A stretch of 64,000 nt of DNA from Spirochaetia bacterium (GCA_009885105.1 VFLI01000003.1:1-64000); one strand, 5' to 3'. Positions 25,657-35,463 are shown, counted from the first letter of the stretch. Notes: generated by a model not told the origin, from the letters alone. Program-made: numbers and translations.

Positions 25657-25745
25657 GCCACGAAACCTCACGAAATGTCACGAAAGGGGGAAAAACGCCT
25701 GGACAGCGACGATTTCGTTTCGAGGTTTTCGTGCACTTTCGTGGC
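25657..25745. repeat. Imperfect palindromic element of the cacgaaa type
   Basis: The left part has cacgaaa three times (starting gccacgaaacctcacgaaa at 25657), and the right part ends in its complement tttcgtggc at 25737-25745 with further ttcgtgc and tttcga copies. The whole forms an imperfect inverted repeat about 90 bases long between rpmF and plsX. It looks like a dispersed intergenic element. I see no gene in the 25598-25783 gap. Confidence 0.55.
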
Positions 25746-25783
25746 TGTCCCCTCTTCATTATTCGGGCCTCTGCGGTGAATCT

Positions 25784-26785
25784 ATGTGGGTAGCCATCGA
25801 CACAATGAGCGGAGACTACGGCCCGGAACCGGCGGTTCACGGTGCGGTTCAGGCTGTCCGGGATTACGGCTCCAAAATCATACTGGTCGGGGATCCCAAA
25901 GTCATCACCGGTCTACTGAAACGCTTTCCCTGCGATTCCTCGCACATACAGATTGAGGAGGCCAATGAAGTAATCACAATGAACGATTCGCCGGCGCAGG
26001 CCGTCCGCTCGCGCCCCAATTCATCCGTTGTCGTAGCGGTCCGCCTTGTGAAAGAAAAAAAGGCCGTCGGCTTTTTCTCTCCGGGAAACACAGGAGCGAC
26101 GATGGCCGCGGCGCTCCTGGGACTGGGACGCATTAAGGAAGTGGACAGACCGGCCATTGCCTCGCCCCTGCCCAGGCAGGACGGAGGCACAACGGTTCTG
26201 ATCGACGCCGGCGCCAATGTGGATTGCAAGAGCAACTGGCTGGTTCAGTTCGGCATCATGGGGGAGGCATACGCCCGCGAAATTCTCGGCATCATCAATC
26301 CCCGCGTGGCGCTTCTGTCCAACGGCGAAGAAAGCAAAAAAGGAAACAGCACATCGCTGGACGCCTATAAAAAGCTGTCGGAATTGCCCTACAATTTTGT
26401 CGGCAACATCGAAGGCCGCGACCTCTACGGCGGCAAGCGCGCCGCCGATGTTGTCATCTGCGACGGTTTTATAGGAAACATAGTTCTGAAGGCGACGGAA
26501 GGTCTTGCCGGTTCGATCTTCAACATTCTTCTCCAGGGAATCGCCGGTTCTCAGCTGGCCACGGCGGGCGCGTTTTTGCTCAAGCCCGTGCTGCAGCAGG
26601 TTAAAAAAAGAATGGACTACACGGAATACGGGGGAGCGCCCCTTCTCGGAGTGAACGGCCCGGCGATCATCGGGCACGGCAGTTCCAACGCCACGGCTTT
26701 CAAGAACGCAGCACGTGTTGTGCAGGAATTTGCCAAAAAAGACATCACAGGCGTCATTGCGGAAAATATAAAACGATTCGCCTGA
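25784..26785 (+). CDS. plsX: Phosphate acyltransferase PlsX
   Basis: A 333-residue protein starting MWVAIDTMSGDYGPEPAVHG, the diagnostic PlsX N-terminus (usually M-D-x-M-GGD). It turns acyl-ACP and phosphate into acyl-phosphate for phospholipid synthesis by PlsY. Further family stretches are FFSPGNTGATMAAALLGLGR, VLIDAGANVDC and GVNGPAIIGHGSSNATAF. It lies after rpmF, the usual order. The next fatty-acid genes (fabG, acpP) are about 13 kb away, so the classical cluster is split here. Confidence 0.96.
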   Translation: MWVAIDTMSGDYGPEPAVHGAVQAVRDYGSKIILVGDPKVITGLLKRFPCDSSHIQIEEANEVITMNDSPAQAVRSRPNSSVVVAVRLVKEKKAVGFFSPGNTGATMAAALLGLGRIKEVDRPAIASPLPRQDGGTTVLIDAGANVDCKSNWLVQFGIMGEAYAREILGIINPRVALLSNGEESKKGNSTSLDAYKKLSELPYNFVGNIEGRDLYGGKRAADVVICDGFIGNIVLKATEGLAGSIFNILLQGIAGSQLATAGAFLLKPVLQQVKKRMDYTEYGGAPLLGVNGPAIIGHGSSNATAFKNAARVVQEFAKKDITGVIAENIKRFA

Positions 26786-26821
26786 TCGCAGATGTTTCTG
26801 TTTCTTGTTGGGGGAGGCTGT

Positions 26822-27226
26822 ATGCCGGATACCAACATCCTATTCTTTGACGGGGTCTGCAATCTTTGCAATCGATCTGTGCAGATTATTCTGCGGCGCG
26901 ATAAGAGCAGACTCTTTCTCTTTGCCCCTCTGCAGGGCGCGAGCGCGGAAAAATATTTGAGCGCTATTTCTTCGGAACAGCTTCTTCGCGGAATGATTCT
27001 CGTAACGCCCGGCGGAGTATTTCAGGGCTATTCGGCCGTTCTGAAAATTGCTTCAATACTGTATCCGTTGTCCCGGCCTTTTGTTTTTTTTATTTCTTAT
27101 TTTCCGCTGAACATACCGGGACGACTGATCTACGAATTGATTGCCCAAACCAGGTATCGATTTTTCGGAAGGCGTGAAAGCTGTCCTCTGCCGACTCCCG
27201 AATGGAACAGCCGCTTTCTGCCGTGA
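26822..27226 (+). CDS. DCC-family thiol-disulfide oxidoreductase-like protein (DUF393)
   Basis: A 134-residue protein with the DUF393 signature FFDGVCNLCN near the N-terminus (Cys13 and Cys16) and the C-terminal RYRFFGRRESCPLP. These proteins resemble thioredoxin-fold oxidoreductases; physiological substrates are not known. A very strong GGGGGAGG four bases before ATG 26822 sets the start. It follows plsX by 36 bases, probably in the same transcript, and converges on the transglutaminase gene. Confidence 0.88.
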   Translation: MPDTNILFFDGVCNLCNRSVQIILRRDKSRLFLFAPLQGASAEKYLSAISSEQLLRGMILVTPGGVFQGYSAVLKIASILYPLSRPFVFFISYFPLNIPGRLIYELIAQTRYRFFGRRESCPLPTPEWNSRFLP

Positions 27227-27271
27227 AGTGTCGTGTGTATCGTACTGGCTTTCCTGAACTTTCCTGGCCGA

Positions 27272-29038
27272 TTATGGAAGCAGAATTCCGCTTTTTTTCT
27301 CTTCCGCCGGCCGCTGATTTTCTCCGGGAAGCAGATAGTACAGCCATACGCGCATCGGAGCTTTGGTATTGAGTCCGCCGATCAGGACTTCCATATCACG
27401 ATAGGCTCGGCTGGCAAAAGTTCCCTGCCAGCCGTCGGGCGAGCGTATCAGACCCCCGGTTTCGCGCAGGAATCGGAAATATTTTTTTGCGCTTCCCTGT
27501 TCGACGGCCAGCATCCAGATCTCATCCAGCGCCGCTTCCAGATGAGCCGGGGGTGAGCGACGTGAAATATAAAGTCGGTCACCGATTTTTGCCGCGCGCA
27601 CTTCCCCTTCCATTTGAAGTGCGAGTCCTTCTCCTTCCAGAGTAAAACCGTCGATTACCGGAGCGATCTGTCTCTCCGGCGATTTTGCATCCATTCTGTG
27701 TTCGAGTTCCCAGAGATCGGCAGCAAGGTCGCCGTCCGTGTCCGGACTGCGTGGATTCAAATTCAACTGGATTTCCCGGACATCGTAAAGGCCGTCCCCG
27801 TCGGAATCAGCGGCGTTCTGGGGCGCTGTCGTGACGTTGACCAGATATCCCTGCGGGCGCAGGACAGAGGCGGGAGCTTCCCAGAGCTGTTCCATCAGAG
27901 TTTCTTCCATACCATGAAATACAAATCGACGCATGGCCGCGTTTGTGGAAAGTTCGTACAGCGAGTTGGACCGGAAATGTCCGCCGATATGCGCGGCAGG
28001 CGCGCGGCTTTTCTCCGGAAGAGCATCCCACTGTTTTTTTTCAAAGAGAAATCTCTTATGCTGCCAGATTGGTCGGAACAGTTCGAAATGCACAGGAATA
28101 TCCGGATTCGAAAGCCGGGGCCAGGGAGATCCTCGCTGCACCGTCATCCATCGGCCGGTCTGCCTGTGGTAGAAAGCCGGCCATTCATGCACGCCGGTCT
28201 GCGCCTGCGCGTTGCGCGAATTCTGATAGTAGGTAAGAACCGGCATACCCATCGCCCGGAAGAGAATCCAGAGATTTGTGGCGGCGGCCACGCAGTGTAT
28301 GGCGGCAAATTTTCCTGTATCGCGGTACAGCGGATAGATTTCCGGAAAATACCAGCCGCGGCGGTTGGCGGGCAGCCGCTCGACCGGCGTCAGATTCGCC
28401 CGGAAATATCTATGCAGACCGTATGCGATTTCTTCCGGCGAGTCGCCGCGAAAGGCGCCGCTTTTTAACAGCGATGCTCTGAGATCCCGCAAATCCTGGA
28501 TGCGCGGCACAATTTTGCGGTATTCTTCCAGGTTGTTTACTTTTTTTACTTCCCGGTCCAGAGAAGCCCAGTAGATCTGAGGAATCAGCGGCAGACGCGA
28601 AAGTTCCATCGACACGGGAAGACTTTCCTGCCAGGAGTTGATTTCCCGATACAGGCGGTACTGTTCAACAACTTCGGATTTTATTGTTTCGCGGATCTGT
28701 TCGTCTCCCATGCCGAAATACAGACTGTTTGCCAGAGCAATCGCCATAGGCATTGTCTCGCAGCGCGGCGGATTTGTTTCGCGAAGAATGTGGGCGAACA
28801 GAGTCAGAGCATGATTCGGGATCTCGGCCGAGATATCTTCGGATTGAAGATAACGGATCCCTTTTTCCCATTCTGCGCCGCAGTCTTTATTCTGCGACAT
28901 ATACGATTCTATTGTGCTGCTGTCTTCCTGTGACAGACTCCAGCGCTGCTGTGCGGCGAGAGCTGCGGCAAATATCAGGGAAAAAATTGCCAGAATTTTG
29001 AGTGGTGTATTTGACCGTTGAACGGGTAACGATTGCAT
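27272..29038 (-). CDS. Exported transglutaminase-like protein with calcium-type repeat
   Basis: A 588-residue protein with a signal peptide (LKILAIFSLIFAAALAAQ). The central region has the transglutaminase/cysteine-protease triad pattern: AIHCVAAATNLWILF for the cysteine and TGVHEWPAFY for the histidine. It is followed by a thrombospondin-3-like calcium loop, DSDGDGLYDVREI and SPDTDGDLAADLWE. The C-terminal 150 residues are unassigned. It probably acts in the periplasm or on the surface, as peptidase or crosslinker. The SRPBCC gene lies 24 bases upstream in the same direction. Confidence 0.75.
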   Translation of the reverse strand: MQSLPVQRSNTPLKILAIFSLIFAAALAAQQRWSLSQEDSSTIESYMSQNKDCGAEWEKGIRYLQSEDISAEIPNHALTLFAHILRETNPPRCETMPMAIALANSLYFGMGDEQIRETIKSEVVEQYRLYREINSWQESLPVSMELSRLPLIPQIYWASLDREVKKVNNLEEYRKIVPRIQDLRDLRASLLKSGAFRGDSPEEIAYGLHRYFRANLTPVERLPANRRGWYFPEIYPLYRDTGKFAAIHCVAAATNLWILFRAMGMPVLTYYQNSRNAQAQTGVHEWPAFYHRQTGRWMTVQRGSPWPRLSNPDIPVHFELFRPIWQHKRFLFEKKQWDALPEKSRAPAAHIGGHFRSNSLYELSTNAAMRRFVFHGMEETLMEQLWEAPASVLRPQGYLVNVTTAPQNAADSDGDGLYDVREIQLNLNPRSPDTDGDLAADLWELEHRMDAKSPERQIAPVIDGFTLEGEGLALQMEGEVRAAKIGDRLYISRRSPPAHLEAALDEIWMLAVEQGSAKKYFRFLRETGGLIRSPDGWQGTFASRAYRDMEVLIGGLNTKAPMRVWLYYLLPGENQRPAEEKKSGILLP

Positions 29039-29062
29039 TTTTCTACCGACCGCCCTGCGCGG

Positions 29063-29458
29063 TTATCTGTCCTTTTTCAGCCAGTCGACAAGCGGCTTCC
29101 AGTAAAAATCTTTCCAGCCTTGTGATATTTCTTTTTTCACTTCATCCGGCACGCCTGTCTGCTGAAAGACCAGCATCGTGTGATCCTTTCTATCTTCCAG
29201 CAAAAATGTGGCAATCGAGAACGCTCCCTGGGGCCAGTCGGATGCTCTCCAGGCCTGCACGATTCTTTGATTCGGAACAAGATCGAGATTGTATCCTGTG
29301 ATGTAATTGTCGTAGGCGGCGATTTTCGCGCCGACTTTCGTGCCAATTCTGGCAGAAGATGAAGTGAAAGCCGCATGCTTTTTCGAATTCATAAGCGCCG
29401 AATAAACGGCTGTTGCGGGAGCGGGAAGTTTCACTTTTTGAACGAGATTTGACGGCAT
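29063..29458 (-). CDS. SRPBCC/AHSA1-like ligand-binding protein
   Basis: A 131-residue START/SRPBCC-fold protein. Family traits are the N-terminal VYSALMNSKKHAAFT strand-helix, the glycine-rich turn, and the C-terminal helix with GWKDFYWKPLVDWLKK. Members bind hydrophobic ligands or help Hsp90-like proteins; the ligand is unknown. It is the first gene of a two-gene unit with the transglutaminase-like protein. No ribosome binding site is obvious. Confidence 0.8.
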   Translation of the reverse strand: MPSNLVQKVKLPAPATAVYSALMNSKKHAAFTSSSARIGTKVGAKIAAYDNYITGYNLDLVPNQRIVQAWRASDWPQGAFSIATFLLEDRKDHTMLVFQQTGVPDEVKKEISQGWKDFYWKPLVDWLKKDR

Positions 29459-29656
29459 AATATTACATTAATTTACTGAATTATTTTGGAAACTTATTTT
29501 TTCTATAATGTTATTTTTCTGAAAATAATCCGGGTTTTTGTTGTCAAAAACTCAATTATATTTCATTGTCATGGAATGAGTTCCCAATTCAGAAAGATTT
29601 GCAGGGCATTTTCCTCGGGCATTATCCGGCATCCTTCTGGCTCCGATATTAATGCT

Positions 29657-30140
29657 ATGGGACAACAGGTTTTACGTTTGCCGGTCATCCGAATTATTCT
29701 GATATCGGGTATTTCTATCCTTCTTCAATGTTCCGCGTCTAAGGGGCTGGACCCGGGTGACCCGGGAACTCCAGAATACTGGGCCATCAACACGGTGCGC
29801 TGCTCTATGGGCATGTGCTACGCAGCCGATACAACAGCCCCGGAGGCCCCGGCTGAGACTGCCGCATCGGCTGTCGATTCCACACAGATCAATCTATCCT
29901 GGAGCGCACCCTGGGATTGACCGCACCGGCTCGGGTCTTTTGACATACACGGTCTGTCAGACTCTTGTTTCTGGATCCTGCAGCACTTTTGCGGCAACAT
30001 ACACAGTCTCTGCAGGCGCAACAGGCTACAGTGTGACGGGTCTCTCCAGCGGAACTACGTACTATTTTGTGATTCGCGCCGTCGACCAGGCCGGAAACAC
30101 CAGTGTGTCCTCCACAGAATTTTCCGCGACCACTCTGTAG
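29657..30140 (+). pseudogene. Fibronectin type III lipoprotein gene broken by a one-base frameshift
   Basis: From ATG 29657 the frame codes a lipoprotein signal (PVIRIILISGISILLQC) and the first strands of an FN3 domain (STQINLSWSAPWD), then meets TGA at 29918-29920. In the next frame the same domain continues without gap: DRTGSGLLTYTVCQTL...GLSSGTTYYFVIRAVDQAGN up to TAG at 30140. Removing one T at 29917-29918 restores a single frame of about 160 residues. So it is a recent frameshift, a sequencing error, or phase variation. FN3 lipoproteins are common surface or adhesion proteins; no specific function is known. Confidence 0.75.
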
Positions 30141-30221
30141 TCGACATAATCCGTTCGGAATTTTTAGCATAAATCATCTTCTTTCTTGACGTCAAGAGAC
30201 TGCTGTTCTGAAGTTCCCCCC

Positions 30222-31583
30222 ATGACAAAGAAGTTCATACTCACAGAAAACAACATGCCGGACAAATGGTACAATATTCAGGCAGACATGCCGAATCCCC
30301 TGAAGCCGGCTCTACATCCTGGAACAAAATTGCCGGCCGGTCCGGAGGATTTTGCGCCACTTTTTCCTATGGAGCTCATCAAACAGGAAGTCTCCAAAGA
30401 GCGATGGATCCAGATCCCGGATCCCGTGCGCGATGCTTATCTATTGTGGCGCCCAACCCCGATGATACGCGCCCTGGCTCTGGAAAAAGCTCTCGGAACG
30501 ACGGCAAAGATTTACTATAAATATGAAGGAACCTCGCCGACTGGTTCTCACAAACCGAACACGGCCATACCGCAGGCCTACTACAACAAGCAGGAAGGCG
30601 TAAAAAAATTGGCGACGGAAACGGGAGCCGGGCAGTGGGGCAGCTCACTGGCTTTTGCCTGTCAGCATTTCGGACTTGAATGCACTGTTTTTATGGTGAA
30701 AGTTTCATTCGAACAGAAACCGTACCGTAAAAATCTGATGGAAATTTTCAAAGCGAAGGTGATCGCATCTCCTTCGACGACAACGGAAGCCGGCAAAAAA
30801 ATTCTCGCTCAGTTCCCGGACACGCCGGGTTCGCTGGGCATTGCGATTTCAGAAGCTGTGGAAGTGGCCGCAAAAGACGGGGATACCAGATATTCTCTGG
30901 GTTCAGTGCTCAATCATGTGCTCATGCACCAGACGATTATCGGACTGGAAGCAGAGAAGCAGTTTGAAATGGCCGATGATTATCCGGACATCCTGGTCGG
31001 CTGCTTTGGCGGCGGATCGAACTTTGCCGGATATACTTTCCCGTTTCTGCGCCATAAAATCGCCGGTAAAAAGATGCGTATCATAGCATCAGAGCCGGCT
31101 GCCTGTCCGACTCTCACTCGCGGTAAATTTGCGTACGATTTCGGCGATACGGTGGGAATGACTCCGCTCATGCCGATGCACACACTCGGCCGGGGTTTTG
31201 TGCCAAGTTCGATCCATGCCGGCGGTCTTCGTTACCATGGCGCGGCTCCTCTGTGCAGCCAGCTGCTTCAAGACAAACTCATTGAAGCTGTCGCGTACAA
31301 ACAGAAGGAATGTTTTGAATCGGCACTGCTCTTTGCCCGCACTGAAGGAATTGTTCCCGCGCCGGAAGCAAGTCATGTGATTCATGCCGTCATCAAAGAA
31401 GCTCTCAAATGCAAGGCAGCGGGCGAGAAAAAAACAATCGGATTCAATCTCTGCGGCCACGGTCATTTTGATATGTCTGCTTATGATGCATATCTCTCCG
31501 GAAAGATGCAGGATTACGAAATGTCGGACGAGGAATTGAAAAAGAACCTGGCGGATCTGCCGCCCGTTCCGATGCCGGCCTGA
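30222..31583 (+). CDS. trpB: Tryptophan synthase beta-like protein (TrpB2 type)
   Basis: A 453-residue PLP enzyme of the long TrpB2 group. The PLP lysine is in [14 protein letters not shown], the phosphate-binding loop is [12 protein letters not shown], and other family stretches are [15 protein letters not shown] and [10 protein letters not shown]. It joins indole (or a related nucleophile) with serine to make tryptophan. TrpB2 proteins usually act without a strong TrpA partner, and no trpA lies in the window. ATG 30222 is the likely start. A hairpin follows the stop. Confidence 0.92.
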   Translation: MTKKFILTENNMPDKWYNIQADMPNPLKPALHPGTKLPAGPEDFAPLFPMELIKQEVSKERWIQIPDPVRDAYLLWRPTPMIRALALEKALGTTAKIYYKYEGTSPTGSHKPNTAIPQAYYNKQEGVKKLATETGAGQWGSSLAFACQHFGLECTVFMVKVSFEQKPYRKNLMEIFKAKVIASPSTTTEAGKKILAQFPDTPGSLGIAISEAVEVAAKDGDTRYSLGSVLNHVLMHQTIIGLEAEKQFEMADDYPDILVGCFGGGSNFAGYTFPFLRHKIAGKKMRIIASEPAACPTLTRGKFAYDFGDTVGMTPLMPMHTLGRGFVPSSIHAGGLRYHGAAPLCSQLLQDKLIEAVAYKQKECFESALLFARTEGIVPAPEASHVIHAVIKEALKCKAAGEKKTIGFNLCGHGHFDMSAYDAYLSGKMQDYEMSDEELKKNLADLPPVPMPA

Positions 31584-31593
31584 GATTTCTTAT

Positions 31594-31619
31594 CTGAGCC
31601 GGAACGTGAAACGGCTCAG
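31594..31619. terminator. Hairpin between converging trpB2 and envelope-protein genes
   Basis: Perfect 8-base arms CTGAGCCG (31594-31601) and CGGCTCAG (31612-31619) with a 10-base loop lie in the convergent gap. The right arm covers the stop codon of the minus-strand gene. There is no clear T tract on either side, so it may be a weak bidirectional terminator or an mRNA 3' end structure. Confidence 0.45.
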
Positions 31620-33361
31620 AATTCCTGGGTAAAACGCCATTCCACTATCCGCGCATTTCGCGCCGCCGGATCGGGTCCGCCGGCAAGCCGGACAGTTGCG
31701 GCTGAATCACTCCAGGCGGAAGCGGAAGTCATTGGAGAACTCAAACCGTTGTCGATCAGATACAGAACATACGCTGAGAGCGCGGTGACTCCGATGGCAT
31801 TGTAATTGGAACGATGGGAATTGAATTCGGCTTGCTGGACAGCCCGCTGGTCGTGCGCGTAGGCCGCAAACAGCAGTTGAGTGGTGCCTGAAATCCCCAG
31901 GGACGTTGTCGCGGCCTCAAAGAGAATGGGATTGCCGAACACCTGGTACATCAGATTGCTGTTCGCTTCGCGTGAAAGCGTGGAGGCCGCATTCCATTCA
32001 GAAAAGCCTCCGGCAGTAAGCCCGGCAAAAAGACCCATCCAGAGATAACCTCTCTTCAGTCCGCGGCTCGTCTGTGCAAGTCCCGGTACCAGCGTTTTCC
32101 AGGCCCAGCCGCTCTCTTTCACACTGTGAAGCGCAAACAGAGCCAGAAGAGCTCCTCCGTAGTTGTAGGCGTATCTCTGATGCAGAGCATGCTGGTGCTG
32201 CAGCTCCTGGAAGCGGGTGTAGCTGTACGATCCCAGAACCAGGAAATCAGTCTGCGCCGTCATTGCATTCCCGGCAAGATACAGGAGAGATGGATTGTTG
32301 TAAAAGTTCGTAATCGGATCCGCGCCGAGATTTCGAACTGCGGCGGACGCCGCGGCAGATTCATACAGAGCGCCGCCCAGAAGCCCCGCGAAAGAGCCTC
32401 CCCACACAATCGCGCCGATTGTGCTGCCCTCAGTCTGGCTGGCCAGTCCCGGAATCAAATGCTTCCATCCGCCTGGCTGGTCCCGTCTGGTCTGTGATTC
32501 CTCCTGTCCGGGAGCGGGCGGCTCCGTAGGCTCATCGGCGGGCTGCGGACTTTCATCCACAGTAATGGATTTTTCTTTTTTCTGAATCAGACCTCCCGGA
32601 TTCTCAATGATAAGATCGTACTGACCGGCCGCTGCGAGCGAAAGATTCAGAGAAAGGGCCAGTGTTTGCGAATCCGAATCATTGTCGAACCGGGTATTTT
32701 CCAGAAGTATTTCGCCCGCTGTCGCTGACTTCAGGATAACACGGGTTTGCGCGAACAGATGTTTTCCCCTTATCAGGATTCGCCCGTCGCCGTTTTTGTA
32801 TATACGGCCGGGCCAGACGAAAGTCACTTCCGGATTCATAGTTCGTTTTACCTCAAATGGCTTCCATTCGGACCATTCTGCGGTTCTGTTGAATTTATTC
32901 AGAGGAGCGATTCGGCTCGAATACCGACCGGGCTGAAGATGAAAGTCAATGCGATTGGTTGTCACCGTGCGCTCGAAAACAATACTTTCATTGTCATCCC
33001 TGATCTGAACGATGTAACCCTTCGCTTCCTCGACCGCGTTCCATTCCAGGAAAAGAGATTTCGCCTCCGCTGAACTTTCGACGCCGGACTGCGAAGAATC
33101 TGGAGGCAGCTCCCGCGATGGACCGGCTGTATCCGGATTCAAAGGAGGGGTGTTTGTTTCCGGCTGCGCAGCCTCAGAAGGGACGGGATCAGCGGCGGGA
33201 GGATTCACTTCCGCCGGCTTTTCTGAAGGTTTTTCCTCGGCTTTTTTCTCTTCCACAACTGGCGCCGGGGTCTGTGCATACAGCGAGGCGCCGATCAAAA
33301 TACAGGCAAGCAGAAGCCTGGCAGGCCGGACATTGAGAATATTTTTAATAAATCCTTTCAT
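31616..33361 (-). CDS. Envelope protein with tandem DUF5683-like repeats
   Basis: A 581-residue exported protein (signal RLLLACILIGASLYAQ), then a Pro/Glu-rich linker (PSEKPAEVNPPAADPVPSE), an FN3-like domain (KSLFLEWNAVEEAKGYIVQI) and an IPT-like domain (PGRIYKNGDGRILIRGKHLF). The C-terminal half holds two similar units of about 115 residues: WKHLIPGLASQTEGS...GGSFAGLLGGAL and WKTLVPGLAQTSRGL...GLFAGLTAGGF, each with membrane-like helices. It is the last gene of the cyclase-FecR operon, overlapping FecR by four bases. Probably a membrane or surface partner of that system; function unknown. Confidence 0.7.
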   Translation of the reverse strand: MKGFIKNILNVRPARLLLACILIGASLYAQTPAPVVEEKKAEEKPSEKPAEVNPPAADPVPSEAAQPETNTPPLNPDTAGPSRELPPDSSQSGVESSAEAKSLFLEWNAVEEAKGYIVQIRDDNESIVFERTVTTNRIDFHLQPGRYSSRIAPLNKFNRTAEWSEWKPFEVKRTMNPEVTFVWPGRIYKNGDGRILIRGKHLFAQTRVILKSATAGEILLENTRFDNDSDSQTLALSLNLSLAAAGQYDLIIENPGGLIQKKEKSITVDESPQPADEPTEPPAPGQEESQTRRDQPGGWKHLIPGLASQTEGSTIGAIVWGGSFAGLLGGALYESAAASAAVRNLGADPITNFYNNPSLLYLAGNAMTAQTDFLVLGSYSYTRFQELQHQHALHQRYAYNYGGALLALFALHSVKESGWAWKTLVPGLAQTSRGLKRGYLWMGLFAGLTAGGFSEWNAASTLSREANSNLMYQVFGNPILFEAATTSLGISGTTQLLFAAYAHDQRAVQQAEFNSHRSNYNAIGVTALSAYVLYLIDNGLSSPMTSASAWSDSAATVRLAGGPDPAARNARIVEWRFTQEF

Positions 33362-35463
33362 TTTACAAACTGCGTTTCCGGCGAAACAATTTCCGGAGTT
33401 TCCGGCTGATTGCTGAGCGTGATATTGAAATTGAAAGCGGCCTCCCTGCTTTCTCTTCCGCCGCCGTAAGCGGTCAGCGTCCAGAGGAATCTGCCCGTAT
33501 CAAGTTTGGTCAGATCGACAAAATGATATTCCGGATCGCCCGTCACGGCGCTGGCAATTAAATTTCTATTGTTCCCTATCATCTGGTACAGCGAAAATCT
33601 GTATCTCTCCGCTCCTGGTGTCCGGTCCCATGCAAAGGTCAGGGCATTTCGGAAAGACATATCCACCACTGCATTTTCCAGCGGAAACCGGGCCGCCGGC
33701 GTCCGGAGTTTGTCGGATATTGTAAATCTCAATGTCTCGCTTTCCGTCACCACTTCTCCTCCGTCACCCAGCAGCTGGACTTTCCAGAAATGCTGACCCG
33801 CCGGCAGAGTATTCAGACTCATCTGATTAGACGAAGTTTCCAGAGACATGGATTGTGTCAGCCCTTCATTTTGGGCGACAATCAGCCGGAATTTTCCGCC
33901 CAGATCCGGTATTTCCCAGGAAAATTGAACCCCCGTCGTTCTGTAGCTGAAAGCGTCGATTTCCTCGTCATCTTTTGGAAGATAGCTTTTCAGACGTCCT
34001 TCCGACACAATCCAGAAACTGGCCGGTTCTGAATAGTCGGTCAGATTTCCCAGAGAATCCTTTCCCTGAAGGCGCCAGAAATAATGTCCCTGCGGCAGAT
34101 CCTTCTTAATTTTAATATAATTTGTAAATATTTCTTCTTCAATGATATTTCGACTGAAAGCAGCGTCGGTTGATATCCAGAGTCTCGCAGAGACGATTTC
34201 CCGGTTCGATCTCCAGTTGAAGGTCACTCCCTGACGGTCCATGAATACTTTGCCTATTTTTTTCTCGGACTCCGGCTGCACGGGAGACGGCGGTGCGGCC
34301 TTCTCCCTTTTTATGATTGAAAATGAGCGAACCGGGCTCGTCACAGCGGCTCCCGGAGCGCCGCTGACTGTAGCCACCTTCCAGAAATAGGTTCCCGGAG
34401 CGATTTCCATCCCCAGATTTGTTGACAGCGAATTCGTTTCCCTGAGTCCTTTTGTGAAGGCCAAATCCTGAGCGATGCTGATTCTGTACGACGACGCGTA
34501 TTCATTCTGCGCCCAGGAAAAGTTGACCATCGGCGAATTTGAGACGGATTCAATGCGCGCCGAGTCCGCCGGGCTGGAAAGAACGACGGGCATATTGTGC
34601 ACCACGGAAAGGCGGTAGGCGGGACTGGTCTCCTTTTCTCCGGTGGCAGGATTGCGCGCGGATATCCGCCAGTAGAAAATTCCTTCATCCAGAGGAAACA
34701 TTGTTTCTCTGCCCGTCACGGTTCTACTTGATACCGCCGAGCCAAAGCTCCGGTCCTTGCTGATTTCAAAGATAACATTCTCCATTTCTTTGGACTGTTC
34801 CCAGGAAAAATTCACCTGCTGCCGGGTCTCCTGCGAAAATGTTCTGCTGTTGTCGGCGGGCGAAATCGGTTTCAGGAGCAGACGCTGAACGTTCACGCCG
34901 TTCGTGCCGAACACTGCCCGCTGATCCTGTGAGATTCTCTGTTCCTGACCGTTGGCGGAAACGCTGGCCTGTCCGCGGCGGACCTCTATGTTCGTTGACT
35001 GGCCCCGGTCGCCGGATAATTTCACGTCGCTGTCTGCGATTCGGACCGTGTTGTTTCCCGAACTGATGCTCACTCCCGCGCCCCCGCCAGTGCTGGAAGC
35101 TGAGATCGATCCGTTTTTGAATTCAATGTTGGCCTCGCCCTGCGAAATATTCAGGATGATCATTGAATTGGCGTCGAGCGATATTTTTGTGCCGTCGTTC
35201 AGCGCAATCTCCGCCTCGGAGAGATCGGCCGTTCGGATGGAATCGCGGTTGTAAAGAGGGATCTCATTTTCCATATCTTCCCAGACAACCTGCGAATCAA
35301 ATTTTCGCTGTGCAACATTTCTCTTGAAACGGAGCGTGCCGATCACTGCTCCTTTGCCGCCGCCGCCTGCTCCGTTTATATCGCGGTAAAGAAGGATCGA
35401 GGCTGCGCTGATTATCGCCATGGATAAAGCGACGACCAGAAGGTCACTCTTCGATAATCTCAT
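33358..35463 (-). CDS. FecR-domain protein with FN3-like repeats
   Basis: A 701-residue protein with one N-terminal membrane anchor (LVVALSMAIISAASILLY), a FecR domain (DSIRTADLSEAEIALNDGTK, then ISLDANSMIILNIS), and about five repeats with the pattern FSW...A..YR.SI/..L..G.YFWKV found in FN3-like modules. FecR domains often read out or carry signals across the envelope. It overlaps the cyclase gene by 20 bases upstream and the next gene by four, so all three are co-translated. Likely a periplasmic signal or adhesion element. Confidence 0.82.
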   Translation of the reverse strand: MRLSKSDLLVVALSMAIISAASILLYRDINGAGGGGKGAVIGTLRFKRNVAQRKFDSQVVWEDMENEIPLYNRDSIRTADLSEAEIALNDGTKISLDANSMIILNISQGEANIEFKNGSISASSTGGGAGVSISSGNNTVRIADSDVKLSGDRGQSTNIEVRRGQASVSANGQEQRISQDQRAVFGTNGVNVQRLLLKPISPADNSRTFSQETRQQVNFSWEQSKEMENVIFEISKDRSFGSAVSSRTVTGRETMFPLDEGIFYWRISARNPATGEKETSPAYRLSVVHNMPVVLSSPADSARIESVSNSPMVNFSWAQNEYASSYRISIAQDLAFTKGLRETNSLSTNLGMEIAPGTYFWKVATVSGAPGAAVTSPVRSFSIIKREKAAPPSPVQPESEKKIGKVFMDRQGVTFNWRSNREIVSARLWISTDAAFSRNIIEEEIFTNYIKIKKDLPQGHYFWRLQGKDSLGNLTDYSEPASFWIVSEGRLKSYLPKDDEEIDAFSYRTTGVQFSWEIPDLGGKFRLIVAQNEGLTQSMSLETSSNQMSLNTLPAGQHFWKVQLLGDGGEVVTESETLRFTISDKLRTPAARFPLENAVVDMSFRNALTFAWDRTPGAERYRFSLYQMIGNNRNLIASAVTGDPEYHFVDLTKLDTGRFLWTLTAYGGGRESREAAFNFNITLSNQPETPEIVSPETQFVK

